Shown piece after piece: positions 12,054 to 21,983 of a stretch of 64,000 bases of DNA (position 1 is its first letter; each line of letters opens with the position of its first letter). The position numbers and the translations under genes are program-made. The notes below the pieces were generated by a model, which had not been told where the DNA came from, made no database searches, and was given only the letters and a program-made list of their open reading frames with translations. This DNA is from Yersinia aldovae ATCC 35236 (GTDB lineage Bacteria; Pseudomonadota; Gammaproteobacteria; Enterobacterales; Enterobacteriaceae): assembly GCF_000173735.1 (NCBI RefSeq), contig NZ_ACCB01000001.1:62001-126000 (forward strand). Reading direction: 5' to 3'.

Positions 12054-13400
12054 ATGATGGCGGGACATGAAGTTAACTTTGATGGACTGGTCGGGCTGAC
12101 ACATCACTACGCGGGTTTATCTTTTGGTAACGAGGCCTCCACCACGCACCAAAATAGCGTTTCCAACCCCCGTTTGGCAGCAAAGCAGGGCTTGCTTAAG
12201 ATGAAAGCGCTGGCTGATTTGGGTTATAAGCAAGGTGTGCTACCACCACAAGAGCGGCCAGCAATCAGCGTGTTGCGTCAGTTGGGTTTCAGTGGCTCTG
12301 ATGAGCAGGTTTTAAGTCAGGTTGCCCGCCAATCACCGCGCCTGTTATCAGCGGTCAGTTCGGCTTCATCAATGTGGACCGCCAATGCGGCGACGGTATC
12401 ACCCTCTGCTGACAGCGCTGATGGTCAAGTGCACTTTACAGTGGCTAATCTGAATAATAAATTTCACCGGGCAATTGAGGCAGATAACACGTCAGCATTG
12501 CTAAAAGGGGTGTTTAGCAACCCTCGTCATTTTGTTCACCACGCTGCGCTGCCCTCGGTGGAGTTGTTTGGTGACGAAGGTGCTGCTAATCACAATCGCC
12601 TTGGCGGGGAGTACGGGAACCCCGGTATTCAGGTGTTTGTTTACGGTCGCAAAGGGTTAGACGGTGGCGCAATGCCCAGTCGATACCCGGCCAGACAAAC
12701 GCTGGAAGCTAGCCAGGCGGTGGCACGATTGCATCAGTTAGCGCCTGAGCGCACCGTCTTTGTGCAACAAAACCCCACGGTAATTGATCACGGTGTCTTT
12801 CATAATGATGTCATCGCGGTCAGTAATCAGAATGTGTTATTTCACCATCAACATGCATTCGTACCTGACATGCATGTTATGGATGATATTCGCCGTAAGA
12901 TGGCTCGTTTGGAGCAACAATTTGTCACCATTGAAGTGCCAGAAGCTCAGGTGTCAGTAGCTGACGCAGTATCGACCTATCTGTTTAACAGCCAATTATT
13001 AACTAAACCTAATGGCAAAATGTTGTTGGTTATTCCTCAGGAGTCGCAAGAAAACCCCAGGGTATGGCGCTATCTGTCCGAACTTATCAGCAGTGGCAGC
13101 GTGATTGATGAAGTTCGGGTGTTTGATTTGCGTGAGAGTATGCGTAACGGCGGCGGGCCTGCCTGTTTACGTTTGCGGGTTGCCTTGAATGATACGGAAT
13201 TGCAGGCGGTCAACAGTAGAGTAATGATGACTCCGGCCCTGTTTGTTACGTTAAATAATTGGGTCGATCAATATTATCGTGACCACCTGCAATTTAAAGA
13301 TTTAGCCGATCCACAATTGTTACAGGAAGGGCGGCAGGCGTTGGATCAGCTGACGCGCATACTTAACCTTGGCTCGGTATACCCGTTCCAACGCGATTAG
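12054..13400 (+). CDS. astB: N-succinylarginine dihydrolase AstB
   Basis: The 448-residue enzyme hydrolyses succinylarginine to succinylornithine, two ammonia and CO2, step 2 of AST. The N-terminus ([20 protein letters not shown]) and the segments [24 protein letters not shown] and [14 protein letters not shown] are characteristic and place the amidinotransferase-fold active site. Two adjacent ATG codons (12054, 12057) could start it, preceded by CGGAGA. It ends SVYPFQRD like the E. coli protein. The next gene, astE, begins 44 bp later. Confidence 0.95.
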   Translation: MMAGHEVNFDGLVGLTHHYAGLSFGNEASTTHQNSVSNPRLAAKQGLLKMKALADLGYKQGVLPPQERPAISVLRQLGFSGSDEQVLSQVARQSPRLLSAVSSASSMWTANAATVSPSADSADGQVHFTVANLNNKFHRAIEADNTSALLKGVFSNPRHFVHHAALPSVELFGDEGAANHNRLGGEYGNPGIQVFVYGRKGLDGGAMPSRYPARQTLEASQAVARLHQLAPERTVFVQQNPTVIDHGVFHNDVIAVSNQNVLFHHQHAFVPDMHVMDDIRRKMARLEQQFVTIEVPEAQVSVADAVSTYLFNSQLLTKPNGKMLLVIPQESQENPRVWRYLSELISSGSVIDEVRVFDLRESMRNGGGPACLRLRVALNDTELQAVNSRVMMTPALFVTLNNWVDQYYRDHLQFKDLADPQLLQEGRQALDQLTRILNLGSVYPFQRD

Positions 13401-13444
13401 TGCTGGATGAAGCCTAAACCACTGAAGAGAGAGAAGGGGCGCTA

Positions 13445-14436
13445 ATGCTGGATTTTCTAGCAGTAACACTGTCTGGTGAGCCACCGCAAATCGTACAAGG
13501 CAAAACAGACACTCTGCATTGGCAGTGGCTGGGTGAAGGCATGTTGATATTGACGCCACACCGCGATTATAGCCAATCAATAGTGATTTCTGCTGGTATT
13601 CATGGCAATGAAACAGCACCAATTGAGATTTTAAATCAATTGGTTACTGACTTATTTAGCGGGAATTACCCTTGGCCGTCCGCTTGTTAGTGCTATTAGG
13701 TAATCCTGCGGCGATCATCGCAGGAAAGCGCTATATCAATAACGATATCAACCGGATGTTTGGTGGCCGCTACCAAAATTATCCGTCAGATAATGAAACA
13801 CAAAGAGTTGAGGAACTTGAAAAAGTCATCAGTGCATTTTTTCTTACCGGGCACCAAACAGCGCGGCTGCATTATGACCTGCATACGGCGATTCGTGGCT
13901 CTAACCATACCCGTTTTGCCTTATTACCTTATCAGCAGACGCCCTATTCGGCGGCAATGGTCCGTTGGTTACGAGATATTGAGCTGGAGGCTCTGGTTAT
14001 GCATACCTCGGCAGGCGGTACATTTGCTCATTTCAGCAGCGAATGCTATCAGGCGGCCAGTTGCACTTTAGAGTTAGGAAAGGCGTTGCCGTTTGGCGAA
14101 AATCAACTTTCAAACTTCAATGGCGTTTCCCGTGGTTTACGTACACTGGTAAGTGGTGAAGAGCTGCCTGCTCGTACCACTGAGACGATGCTTTTTTATC
14201 GGGTGGTGAAATCATTACTTAAGCAGCATTCTGATTTTACCTTGCGAGTCGCCGATGACCTTGTGAATTTTACTCGTTTCCCACAAGGAACATTGCTTAC
14301 CGAACAACCCAATGAGTATTATCGGGTTCAACATGAGAATGAGTGGATTTTGTTTCCAAACCCGAAGGTAGCTTTAGGATTGCGTGCAGGGATCATGTTG
14401 GTGCAAATGGATGAAAGTGAATTACCTACGGCATAA
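13445..14436 (+). pseudogene. astE: Succinylglutamate desuccinylase astE, broken by one frameshift
   Basis: Two frames together give a full AstE (about 330 residues). The first covers 13445-13690 (MLDFLAVTLSG to SGNYPWPSAC), with the zinc-site motif SAGIHGNETAPIE. The second runs from about 13672 to 14436 and carries LHYDLHTAIRGS, TLELGKALPFG and FPNPKVALGLRAGIM. The break lies at 13668-13672, where the text reads TACCCTTGG; one more C in the run would restore Y-P-L-A-V-R-L-L, as expected for the family. AstE releases glutamate and succinate, the last AST step. As written the protein is non-functional and lacks its catalytic half. A sequencing error in the C-run is a real alternative. Confidence 0.88.
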
Positions 14437-14544
14437 GTAAGTTTGGTTTATAAATATTCGTGCATATAGTTACGCAGGGTAATATCCAGCTCGGTGGAGC
14501 GACTTAAGCTAAATCTAAAGTGATAAATCACATAAATAGACACT

Positions 14545-14577
14545 AAAATGAGTCATTAGCAATAATGGCTCATTTTT
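14545..14577 (+). terminator. Terminator of the ast operon
   Basis: AAAATGAGTCATTA (14545-14558) and TAATGGCTCATTTTT (14563-14577) form a 14 bp stem with one mismatch and a GCAA loop, ending in a T-run. It lies about 110 bases after astE. Confidence 0.75.
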
Positions 14578-15149
14578 CGTTCATTAAAATTAAGACTATC
14601 TTATCTGATGAAGTATAAAAATCTTTATATTAATGGAGGTGTGCTCTGTTTTTTGTGGCAATCCCACACATCTAATAATCTTATTAGCCTATTTTATGAA
14701 TGTCATCATTTGTTGTTGCACTAAAAAGAAGAGGTGTTTTGCATTCTTAATAGTCATTTGATTACTTTTGTTATGGAGAAAATAAAATAGAACTATGATA
14801 TTCACTGCAATTTACAAATCTAACGACGTAACAGGGTAAAAAAGAAACAAAATGAAATGACTTTGCACCAAAAAAGTGCGCGCGCACCATGTTGGTCATC
14901 ATATTCAATATAAAACTACTTATAATCAGCATGTTGTGGAAAGTTCACTGAAAAACATTTTGTTACAAACTATTACCTGTCTATGCCGATGTTTCTATGT
15001 TTTTACCATTTTAACTTTTTGTGCTTAATGATAATGTCTCTTCGCTTTACAAGACAGGTTACTATAAAAAATTAAAAATTAACTTTTAAGAGGCTAAAAA
15101 ATTAATTTAGCCCGGTGGGTTGGTTTTATTAAAATTCAAAGGAAAAATA
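14578..15149. other. Long AT-rich leader region of the porin gene
   Basis: No gene is seen in these 570 bases. A compact GTGCGCGCGCAC palindrome lies at 14877-14888. The stretch AAACATTTTGTTACAAACTA around 14953-14972 resembles OmpR-binding repeats. Long AT-rich control regions are usual for OmpC/OmpF-type porins. Confidence 0.4.
14953..14972. promoter_or_regulatory. Possible OmpR binding site
   Basis: ACATTTTGTTACAAACT resembles the OmpR consensus (TTTACATTTTGAAACAT-like half-sites spaced 10 bp). It lies about 180 bases upstream of the porin start, within the range seen for ompC and ompF. This is a by-eye match only. Confidence 0.3.
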
Positions 15150-16235
15150 ATGATGAAGCGCAGTATGCTGGCCCTGGCGGTCGCCTTGAGTATCGTTCCT
15201 ACTCTCTCAAATGCAGCCGAGATTTATAATAAAGATGGCAACAAACTGGATCTTTATGGTCGCGTAGCCGCCAAGTACCTTTTCTCAAACCATAATAACG
15301 CAGACGATACTTATGTCCGTTTTGGTTTTAAAGGGGAAACACAAATCAATAGCCAACTGACTGGTTTCGGTCAGTGGGAATATAATGTTGCCGCCAAAAA
15401 TGCGGAATCTCAGGGTGATAAAGGCAATAAAACCCGTTTGGGTTTTGCGGGTCTGAAATTTGCTGAATTTGGTTCTTTCGATTATGGCCGTAACTATGGC
15501 GTAGTTTATGACGCGCTGGCTTATACTGATATGCTGCCAGAATTCGGTGGTGACACAATCGTTTATACCGATAACTATATGACGGGCCGTTCTACCGGTC
15601 TGGCAACATACCGTAACTCTGACTTCTTCGGTCTGGTAAAAGGCCTGAATGTTGCAGCTCAGTATCAGGGTCGTAATGACGACGGTGATACCACTCAGAA
15701 TGAGCGTGCAATTCAGAAAGCTAACGGTGATGGTTTCGGTTTATCTGTTGATTATCAAGACATCGAAGGCAGCGGTATTGGCTTCGCAGGCGCTTACTCT
15801 TCATCCAACCGTACCTTGGGCCAAAAAAATCTGGCTAACAGTGCGAGTGGCGATAAGGCCCAGGCTTGGGCTACTGCGCTGAAATACGATGCAAACCAGG
15901 TTTATATCGCAGCAATGTACGGTGAAACGTTGAACATGACGCCATACAAGGCACTGATTGCCAATAAAACTCAGAACGTAGAGTTGGTAGCACAGTATCA
16001 GTTTGAAAATGGTATTCGCCCGTCCATTGCTTATGTCCAATCTAAAGGTAAGGACCTGGCTGTTGTGGGTGATGCAGACTTGCTGAAATATGCTGAAATC
16101 GGTGTGACTTACTACTTCAACAAGAACATGTTCACCTATGTTGACTACCAGATTAACCTGCTGGATGAAGACAAAAATCCATTGGGCTTAAGCACTGATG
16201 ACGTTGTAGCAGTGAACCTGACTTACCGTTTCTAA
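15150..16235 (+). CDS. Outer membrane general porin, OmpC/OmpF family
   Basis: The 361-residue precursor begins [22 protein letters not shown], a signal peptide with expected cleavage before [15 protein letters not shown], the invariant first strand of enterobacterial trimeric porins. The constriction-loop motif [18 protein letters not shown] is present, and the protein ends ...NLTYRF with the terminal phenylalanine needed by the Bam machinery. It should form a 16-stranded trimeric diffusion pore. GGA lies 8 bases before the first ATG; the adjacent ATG at 15153 is an equal candidate. It is monocistronic, with its own terminator. Which of the several OmpC/F/N paralogues it is cannot be settled from sequence alone. 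Confidence 0.93.
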   Translation: MMKRSMLALAVALSIVPTLSNAAEIYNKDGNKLDLYGRVAAKYLFSNHNNADDTYVRFGFKGETQINSQLTGFGQWEYNVAAKNAESQGDKGNKTRLGFAGLKFAEFGSFDYGRNYGVVYDALAYTDMLPEFGGDTIVYTDNYMTGRSTGLATYRNSDFFGLVKGLNVAAQYQGRNDDGDTTQNERAIQKANGDGFGLSVDYQDIEGSGIGFAGAYSSSNRTLGQKNLANSASGDKAQAWATALKYDANQVYIAAMYGETLNMTPYKALIANKTQNVELVAQYQFENGIRPSIAYVQSKGKDLAVVGDADLLKYAEIGVTYYFNKNMFTYVDYQINLLDEDKNPLGLSTDDVVAVNLTYRF

Positions 16236-16292
16236 TCTAATTTGAGCCGTGAGTATTGCCCTTTTCTGTGTCGGAAATAGGTGAGTTAAAGG

Positions 16293-16313
16293 GCGGGGGA
16301 ACCCCGCTTTTTT
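16293..16313 (+). terminator. Porin terminator
   Basis: GCGGGG (16293-16298) and CCCCGC (16302-16307) form a GC-rich stem with a 3-base loop, followed by six T. It lies about 60 bases after the porin stop. Confidence 0.85.
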
Positions 16314-16358
16314 GTATTTAACACATTCAGAAGTTGAATCAAAAAGTATGACTATAAA

Positions 16359-17168
16359 TCAGCGGTGATACTGTTGTTCACCCCATTTCAGCATTGTATC
16401 AACCAACGGCTGGAGTAGCTGCTGTAAGCGAGCTGCTCGTTCTGGTTGATAGGTGTATGGCTCTGTCTCAGACATATAGTTTAACTGTGATAACTCAAGT
16501 TGCACCGCGTGTTGATGGTCCTGTGGTAAACCATACGCTCTAGTTATATATCCGCCTTTAAAGCGGCCATTTAATATATGACTGAATGTGGATTGGTGCT
16601 CGCAGCATTCTATTAGTTGTTTGCTTAACGATGGGCTGCAACTGGCACCACTGTTCGTCCCAAAATTCAAATCTGGCAATTTCCCCTCAAACAATCTCGG
16701 TATAACTGAAGCAATCGAATGAGCATCTAGCAGTAACGCATAGCCAAATTTAGCTCTAAGCCGTTCCAGTTCTCGCTGAAGTTGTTGATGGTAGGGACGC
16801 CAGATCTGCATTAGGTAGGATTGGCGTTCTTGCGGTGATGGTGTTTTACCTGACATAAAGCAAGGCTGGCCATCAAACAGAGTTTCAGGGAATAGACCGG
16901 TGGTAGCTGTCGTATAAAGTGGCTGGTCATCGTCAGGGCGGTTAAGGTCAACCACCAGACGGGAATAGTTACCGATTAATATGCTGGCCCCCATGTCGTG
17001 GGCAAAGTCATAAAGGTGAGGAATATGCCAGTCAGTATCAGACAATGGGCGAGCAGCCGCAGTCAACCCAGCCTCAACTGCCGGTGTCAGCCATGTTCCT
17101 GCGTGTGGAATGCTGATCAATAGCGGTAATTTACCCGCCTGAAAACGCAAAGACTCAGTTAGATTCAT
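16359..17168 (-). CDS. hutG: N-formylglutamate deformylase HutG
   Basis: This 269-residue protein belongs to the N-formylglutamate amidohydrolase family (motifs [37 protein letters not shown]). It hydrolyses N-formylglutamate to glutamate and formate, the final step of the five-step histidine route, and pairs with HutF in this locus. I start it at 17168, where ATG overlaps the hutI stop (ATGA) and AAGGAG precedes it; a longer frame to 17255 lies inside hutI. Last gene of the hutI-hutG unit, and convergent with the porin gene. Confidence 0.9.
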   Translation of the reverse strand: MNLTESLRFQAGKLPLLISIPHAGTWLTPAVEAGLTAAARPLSDTDWHIPHLYDFAHDMGASILIGNYSRLVVDLNRPDDDQPLYTTATTGLFPETLFDGQPCFMSGKTPSPQERQSYLMQIWRPYHQQLQRELERLRAKFGYALLLDAHSIASVIPRLFEGKLPDLNFGTNSGASCSPSLSKQLIECCEHQSTFSHILNGRFKGGYITRAYGLPQDHQHAVQLELSQLNYMSETEPYTYQPERAARLQQLLQPLVDTMLKWGEQQYHR

Positions 17169-18385
17169 GAGCGAGTTTCTCCTTGAAATACAACAGCGGC
17201 AGGCAGTTGCCCTCCCAACCAATATGCCAGTTCGGCAGGGCGCGATAATGGCCAATGAACCCAGTTTGCTAATTTACCGGTTTCCAGTGTGCCTTGGCTC
17301 TGTTGCACGCCAAGCGCCTGTGCTGCATGGCAAGTAACACCTGCCAGCGCCTCTTCGGGTGTCATACGGAATAATGTGCAAGCCATATTAAGCATTAAAC
17401 GCAGGGAGAGTGCCGGGGATGTTCCCGGATTGGCATCACTGGCTAAGGCCATTGGTACGCCATATCGGCGAAACATCTCAACTGGAGGGCATTGTGTTTC
17501 ACGCAACAAGTAATAGGCACCCGGCAGTAAAACTGCCACCGTACCCGCCTGACTCATGGCTTTAACATCAGATTCAGTCGCGTATTCTAAATGGTCGGCA
17601 GACAAGGCACCAAACTTAGCAGCCAGGGTGCCGCCATTGAGAGAAGAAAGCTGCTCTGCATGTAATTTGATGGGTAAACCTGCTTTTTGCGCAGCTAAAA
17701 ATACGCGCTCAACTTGAGTTGGTGAGAATGCCAAATGCTCACAAAAAGCATCGACTGCATCCGCTAAACCTTCTACAGCGACTTGTGGAATAATAGTGCT
17801 ACAAACATAGTCAATATAATCATCAGGACGGCCCGTAAACTCAGGGGGTAAGGCATGAGCGGCCAGACAGGTGGTTTTAATGGTAATAGGTAATATTTCA
17901 CCCAGTTTACGGGCAACCCGGAGCATTTTTATCTCACTTTCCAAACTAAGCCCGTAACCGGATTTAATTTCAATACAGGTCACGCCTTCAGCTAGCAGAG
18001 ATCTCAGGCGAAATAGCGCTTGCTCTAGTAATTGTTGTTCGCTTGCGGCCCGAGTAGCTCTGACGGTCGAAATAATACCACCGCCATTTGCTGCTATTTC
18101 TGCATAACTCACCCCGTTCAGGCGTTGCTCAAATTCAGCACTGCGGTCACCGCCAAACACCAAATGGGTATGGCAATCAATCAGACCTGGTGTGATCAAG
18201 CCACCTTTATAGACTACTTCGTGGCTGGTTGTGATCGGCGGTAATTCTGCATATGGCCCAATCCAAACTATTTTGCCACCAGTAACTGCCATAGCCCCTT
18301 GCGGGATCAGGTGGTACTTCCCACCCTGCATAGTCACGATATCGGCACCGTACCACAGGCTGTCACAGTGAATCATTGACACCAT
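17165..18385 (-). CDS. hutI: Imidazolonepropionase HutI
   Basis: The 406-residue amidohydrolase opens 4-imidazolone-5-propionate to N-formimidoylglutamate, step 3 of histidine degradation. The metal motif is [14 protein letters not shown]; further marks are [37 protein letters not shown] and [20 protein letters not shown] lies 5 bases upstream of the chosen ATG at 18385; in-frame codons up to 18475 would run through the operator and are unlikely to be coding. The gene is co-transcribed with hutG and preceded by a TTGTATATACAA operator. Confidence 0.93.
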   Translation of the reverse strand: MVSMIHCDSLWYGADIVTMQGGKYHLIPQGAMAVTGGKIVWIGPYAELPPITTSHEVVYKGGLITPGLIDCHTHLVFGGDRSAEFEQRLNGVSYAEIAANGGGIISTVRATRAASEQQLLEQALFRLRSLLAEGVTCIEIKSGYGLSLESEIKMLRVARKLGEILPITIKTTCLAAHALPPEFTGRPDDYIDYVCSTIIPQVAVEGLADAVDAFCEHLAFSPTQVERVFLAAQKAGLPIKLHAEQLSSLNGGTLAAKFGALSADHLEYATESDVKAMSQAGTVAVLLPGAYYLLRETQCPPVEMFRRYGVPMALASDANPGTSPALSLRLMLNMACTLFRMTPEEALAGVTCHAAQALGVQQSQGTLETGKLANWVHWPLSRPAELAYWLGGQLPAAVVFQGETRS

Positions 18386-18463
18386 TTCACTCCTCCACGG
18401 GCATATCCTGTAAACGGCACTTGTTACTACAATGCCACTTAGATCGGATATCTCGAAATTAGG

Positions 18464-18475
18464 TTGTATATACAA
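18464..18475. promoter_or_regulatory. HutC operator in front of hutI
   Basis: TTGTATATACAA is a perfect 12 bp palindrome located 79 bases before the hutI start. Its near-copy lies between hutC and hutF. HutC/GntR-type repressors recognise sites of this kind (TGTATATACA core), so histidine-pathway induction probably acts here. Confidence 0.7.
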
Positions 18476-18570
18476 TCATGGACAACCTAGCGCATAAATT
18501 CACTATCGGCAAGATAGCGATTTAAACAATTGCGTAACACTTCGCAGTTCTCGCAGAGAAAAAAAATTGA

Positions 18571-19338
18571 TCAGGACGTGACGGTACCTTGTGGGGTAAA
18601 ACGGCCATAGAGCTGATAGCGGGAGCCGGGGTAGAGTAATTGTGCGGCTGTGACTACCGCTTTCCCGTACCAGGTTCGGCGGCGGATCAACAGGCAAGGT
18701 TCGTGTCCATCCAGTTGCAGTAACTGGCGTTCAGTTGGTGTGGGCATAATTGCCTCGACAATATGCTCCCCTTCAGTGAGTGGCGCGACTTGAGTTAGGT
18801 AGCTGTATGGGGTTATTTGGTTGAAATCCTGTTTTATGTAATCGGGTGCGGTGGTTGGGTTTACACAGCGGTTTTCAACCTGAACTGGGAAGTCATTTTC
18901 GTAATGAACAATTTGTGAATAGAACAATAGCTGACCGGGTTGAATACCTAAGGCTACCGCTTCTTCAGAGGTAGCAGCACGGGCTTGCAGTTGGAGGATT
19001 TTACAATTATGGCGATGACCACGAGCAGTAATTTCATCAGCGATATTATGAACTTCAAGTAACGCACTGTGCGCTTTGGCTTCTGCAACAAAAGTGCCCA
19101 CGCCTTGCATACGAATAAGGAAACCTTCACTGGTTAATTCACGCAATGCCCGATTGATGGTCATACGGCTGACACCCAGTTCTGCGACCAGCTCACTTTC
19201 GGAGGGTACACGCTGGTGGGGTTGCCAGGTTCCGGTTCTGATTTGGCGGATGATCGCCAGCTTAACCCGTTGGTAAATTGGTGCAGGGATGTCACCCATT
19301 GCTGCACTCAATTGTAAAACCGTTTGTTGTTCCGCCAC
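18571..19338 (-). CDS. hutC: Histidine utilization repressor HutC
   Basis: The 255-residue protein is a GntR/HutC-type regulator. The winged helix is seen in RVPSESELVAELGVSRMTINRALRELTSEGFL (about residues 45-80, split here only by reading). A UTRA ligand domain follows (QIVHYENDFPVQVENRCVNP, LIRRRTWYGKAVVTAAQLLYPGSRY). It should repress hut genes until urocanate or a related inducer binds. I prefer the GTG at 19338, with GAGG 8 bases upstream (MAEQQTVLQL); the frame extends to another GTG at 19362. It is transcribed towards hutI but separated from it by 185 bp that holds an operator. Confidence 0.9.
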   Translation of the reverse strand: MAEQQTVLQLSAAMGDIPAPIYQRVKLAIIRQIRTGTWQPHQRVPSESELVAELGVSRMTINRALRELTSEGFLIRMQGVGTFVAEAKAHSALLEVHNIADEITARGHRHNCKILQLQARAATSEEAVALGIQPGQLLFYSQIVHYENDFPVQVENRCVNPTTAPDYIKQDFNQITPYSYLTQVAPLTEGEHIVEAIMPTPTERQLLQLDGHEPCLLIRRRTWYGKAVVTAAQLLYPGSRYQLYGRFTPQGTVTS

Positions 19339-19402
19339 GGCGTTAACCTCGTCAAATAACACTGTTATAGGTTAATTCTACGGTTGAATTCAGCGTGTGT
19401 AT

Positions 19403-19414
19403 ATGTATATACAA
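19403..19414. promoter_or_regulatory. Second HutC operator, between hutC and hutF
   Basis: ATGTATATACAA matches the 18464 operator at 11 of 12 positions. It sits between the divergent hutC and hutF starts (65 and 73 bases away), so it can control both hutC itself and hutFD. Confidence 0.65.
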
Positions 19415-19487
19415 GTGGGCGGTTTAATTAATTGACGCGGCTGTGGCTTGGCGCGTTTGACTCTGAACAAAACATGGAGATATCGCG

Positions 19488-20858
19488 ATGCCAGTTTATT
19501 TTACCAAACGTGCTTTTCTACCTGATGGATGGGCTACAGATGTGCAGATCTCCGTTGATGAACTGGGGTTTATTCAACATATTTCGAGTGGCAGCAGTAG
19601 CGAGAATTGCCAGGTTTTATCCGGCCCGATAGTACCTGGTATGCCCAATCTACACTCACATGCTTTTCAGCGCATGATGTCTGGATTAGCGGAGGTTGCC
19701 GGTGATCCGCAAGATAGCTTCTGGACCTGGCGTGACCTGATGTACCGTTTGGTGCAACAATTGACACCGGAACACATTGGTATCATTGCCCGCCAGTTGT
19801 ATATCGAAATGTTAAAAGGTGGCTACACCCAAGTGGCAGAATTCCACTATTTGCATCATAGCCCTGAGGGTTCTCCTTATGGCGACCCTGGTGAAATGAC
19901 GGCACAGTTGAGTCAGGCCGCCGAGCAGGCAGGGATTGGAATGACCTTATTGCCTGTGCTTTACAGCTATGCTGGTTTTGGCGCTCAACCAGCCCAACAA
20001 GGCCAGCGGCGCTTTATTCAAAATACTGAAAGCTATCTTGAGCAGCAGCGAGTCATTAGCAAACAATTGGCTAATCAACCGCTACAAAATCAAGGTTTAT
20101 GTTTTCACTCATTGCGTGCTGTTGAGCTAAGCCAAATGCAGGAGATTTTGCAGGTATCAGATAAACAGTTGCCGATTCACATCCACATTGCCGAACAACA
20201 AAAAGAGGTCATGGATTGTCTGGCGTGGAGTGGGCAACGCCCGGTTGCATGGCTGTATGATAATTTACCTGTCGACAGCCGCTGGTGCCTGGTCCATGCC
20301 ACGCATCTGGATAAATCAGAGCTGGTGTCACTGGCAAACAGTCAGGCTGTTGCTGGATTGTGCCCAACAACAGAAGCCAATTTGGGGGATGGGATTTTCC
20401 CTGCGGTTGATTACTTGCAGCATGAAGGGCACTGGGGAATAGGTTCAGATAGTCACGTTTCACTGGATGTAGTGGAAGAGCTACGCTGGCTGGAATACGG
20501 GCAGCGTCTGCGAGACCAGCGGCGCAATCGCCTAACCAGCGAGCAACAACCCGCAGTGGCTGATTTGCTATATAAGCAAGCACTAGCCGGTGGGCGGCAG
20601 GCTTGTGGCACTATGATCAGTCAACTCGCTGTAGGATATCGTGCTGACTGGTTGGTGCTAGATGGCGCGGATCCTTACATTGCAGGCACTGAATCTGCTT
20701 CGTTACTAAATCGTTGGTTATTTGCGGGGGGGAAATCGCAAATTCGAGATGTTTATGTAGCAGGTAGAGCGGTAATCGTGGATAGATATCATCCAATGCA
20801 ACAGCAAGCGGCACAGGATTTTCTGGCCGTACTGAAAACCTGCCAACAGGAGGTCTGA
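19488..20858 (+). CDS. hutF: Formimidoylglutamate deiminase HutF
   Basis: The 456-residue amidohydrolase converts N-formimidoylglutamate to N-formylglutamate and ammonia, defining the five-step histidine pathway with HutG. Metal and catalytic motifs are NLHSHAFQRMMSGLAE, LPIHIHIAEQQKEV, CLVHATHLD and GSDSHVSLDVVEELRWLEY. ATGGAG lies 8 bases upstream of the start. The stop overlaps the hutD start by one base (TGATG), so the two are translationally coupled. Confidence 0.93.
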   Translation: MPVYFTKRAFLPDGWATDVQISVDELGFIQHISSGSSSENCQVLSGPIVPGMPNLHSHAFQRMMSGLAEVAGDPQDSFWTWRDLMYRLVQQLTPEHIGIIARQLYIEMLKGGYTQVAEFHYLHHSPEGSPYGDPGEMTAQLSQAAEQAGIGMTLLPVLYSYAGFGAQPAQQGQRRFIQNTESYLEQQRVISKQLANQPLQNQGLCFHSLRAVELSQMQEILQVSDKQLPIHIHIAEQQKEVMDCLAWSGQRPVAWLYDNLPVDSRWCLVHATHLDKSELVSLANSQAVAGLCPTTEANLGDGIFPAVDYLQHEGHWGIGSDSHVSLDVVEELRWLEYGQRLRDQRRNRLTSEQQPAVADLLYKQALAGGRQACGTMISQLAVGYRADWLVLDGADPYIAGTESASLLNRWLFAGGKSQIRDVYVAGRAVIVDRYHPMQQQAAQDFLAVLKTCQQEV

Positions 20859-21430
20859 TGAACTTTACTGTTTTTGATTTCGCCAGCTTGCCCATTAGCC
20901 GCTGGCGAAATGGTGGTGGAGAAACGCGTGAAATCGCATGTTGGCCGGTTGGTGGCGATGATTTTGCCTGGCGTGCCAGCATCGCCACTATTGAACAGGA
21001 TGGCCCGTTTTCTTTATTTCCTGATATCGATCGCTCGATCACATTGCTATCTGGCGAGGGGATGGTGCTATCCGGCCCGGAATTAGGGGAGCATACTCTT
21101 TCACACCCATTGCTGCCTTTCGCTTTCCCTGGGGATACCGCTGTCCATTCAAGGTTATTGGGGGGAGCCTGCCAGGATTTTAATATCATGACACGCAGAG
21201 GGTGCTGGCTGGCGAAAGTAACAGCAATTGATTCTGAATATGAGTTACCCGCCTCCCACGGTGGACTGGTCTATGTCGTCAAAGGCAAGTGGTTGATTTG
21301 TCATACGGAAACCCATCAGTTGGCGGCTCAACAAGGTTGCTGGTGGCTACCGGCGAGTAAAGGTGGACAATTACAACCATTGTCTGCTGTGGGTCATGTG
21401 CTGTGGGTGGATTTAATTCCAGTACGCTAG
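20858..21430 (+). CDS. hutD: HutD family protein
   Basis: This 190-residue cupin-fold protein has the HutD signature LPISRWRNGGGETREIACWP near its start, then DFAWRASIATIEQDGPFSLFPDIDRSI a little later (the two read as one domain). HutD proteins accompany hut operons and have been proposed to set an upper limit on hut expression, perhaps by binding formylglutamate; a biochemical role is not firmly known. It is the second gene of the hutFD unit, overlapping hutF. Confidence 0.88.
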   Translation: MNFTVFDFASLPISRWRNGGGETREIACWPVGGDDFAWRASIATIEQDGPFSLFPDIDRSITLLSGEGMVLSGPELGEHTLSHPLLPFAFPGDTAVHSRLLGGACQDFNIMTRRGCWLAKVTAIDSEYELPASHGGLVYVVKGKWLICHTETHQLAAQQGCWWLPASKGGQLQPLSAVGHVLWVDLIPVR

Positions 21431-21983
21431 TTGTGAACCCTAATCGGTATTTGCTATCAACTAAGCCGCTATAAAAATAGGACTCCCTGATCCTTATAAT
21501 TAAATTATGCCTGCTATTTTAAATCGCAGGCATAAAATCGTTGGCCTGCTGCCCCTTCATGTTTTTATCAATATTTTTCGTCCGAGCTACTTTTATCGCT
21601 GAGTTCACTGTCTTTTAATCTTATGAAGCGCTCAAATCATGAGCATTTGTTAGATCCATGTCATATTTTTGTTGTTTGCTCGATACAAAACACACATTTC
21701 GGTTGTTTGGTTGTAAATATTTCAATAATCTTAATTATGAAATAAAAATTTGAAAAAACGAATGTGTGAAAAAAGATAAGCGATAAAATGTTATAACTTA
21801 TTGTTATTTAAGTTTTTTATGAGATTATTGTCGGGGTTTAAGCGATTGGATTCACTTAAATCGCATTATAAGTGCCGATAATCCTTATGTATACACTGCG
21901 GTGCGTTAGGTAATTATAAAAAATACCTTTCATAAAGCAGGCTCTGAGATGTTAATGCAATACCACTATTGAAGGGTAAAAAT
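21431..21983. other. AT-rich control region of the sugar ABC transporter
   Basis: No gene is seen in these 550 bases. A dyad GCGATT/AATCGC (21842-21847 and 21859-21864) lies about 120 bases before the binding-protein start and could be an operator. No convincing CRP site was found by eye. The region is markedly richer in A and T than hut. Confidence 0.4.

Noticed and set aside
20617-21189. A 190-codon minus-strand frame opposite hutF/hutD
   Set aside because: It overlaps two solid genes, is rich in Pro/Ser/Gln in a composition typical of shadows, and has no ribosome binding site.
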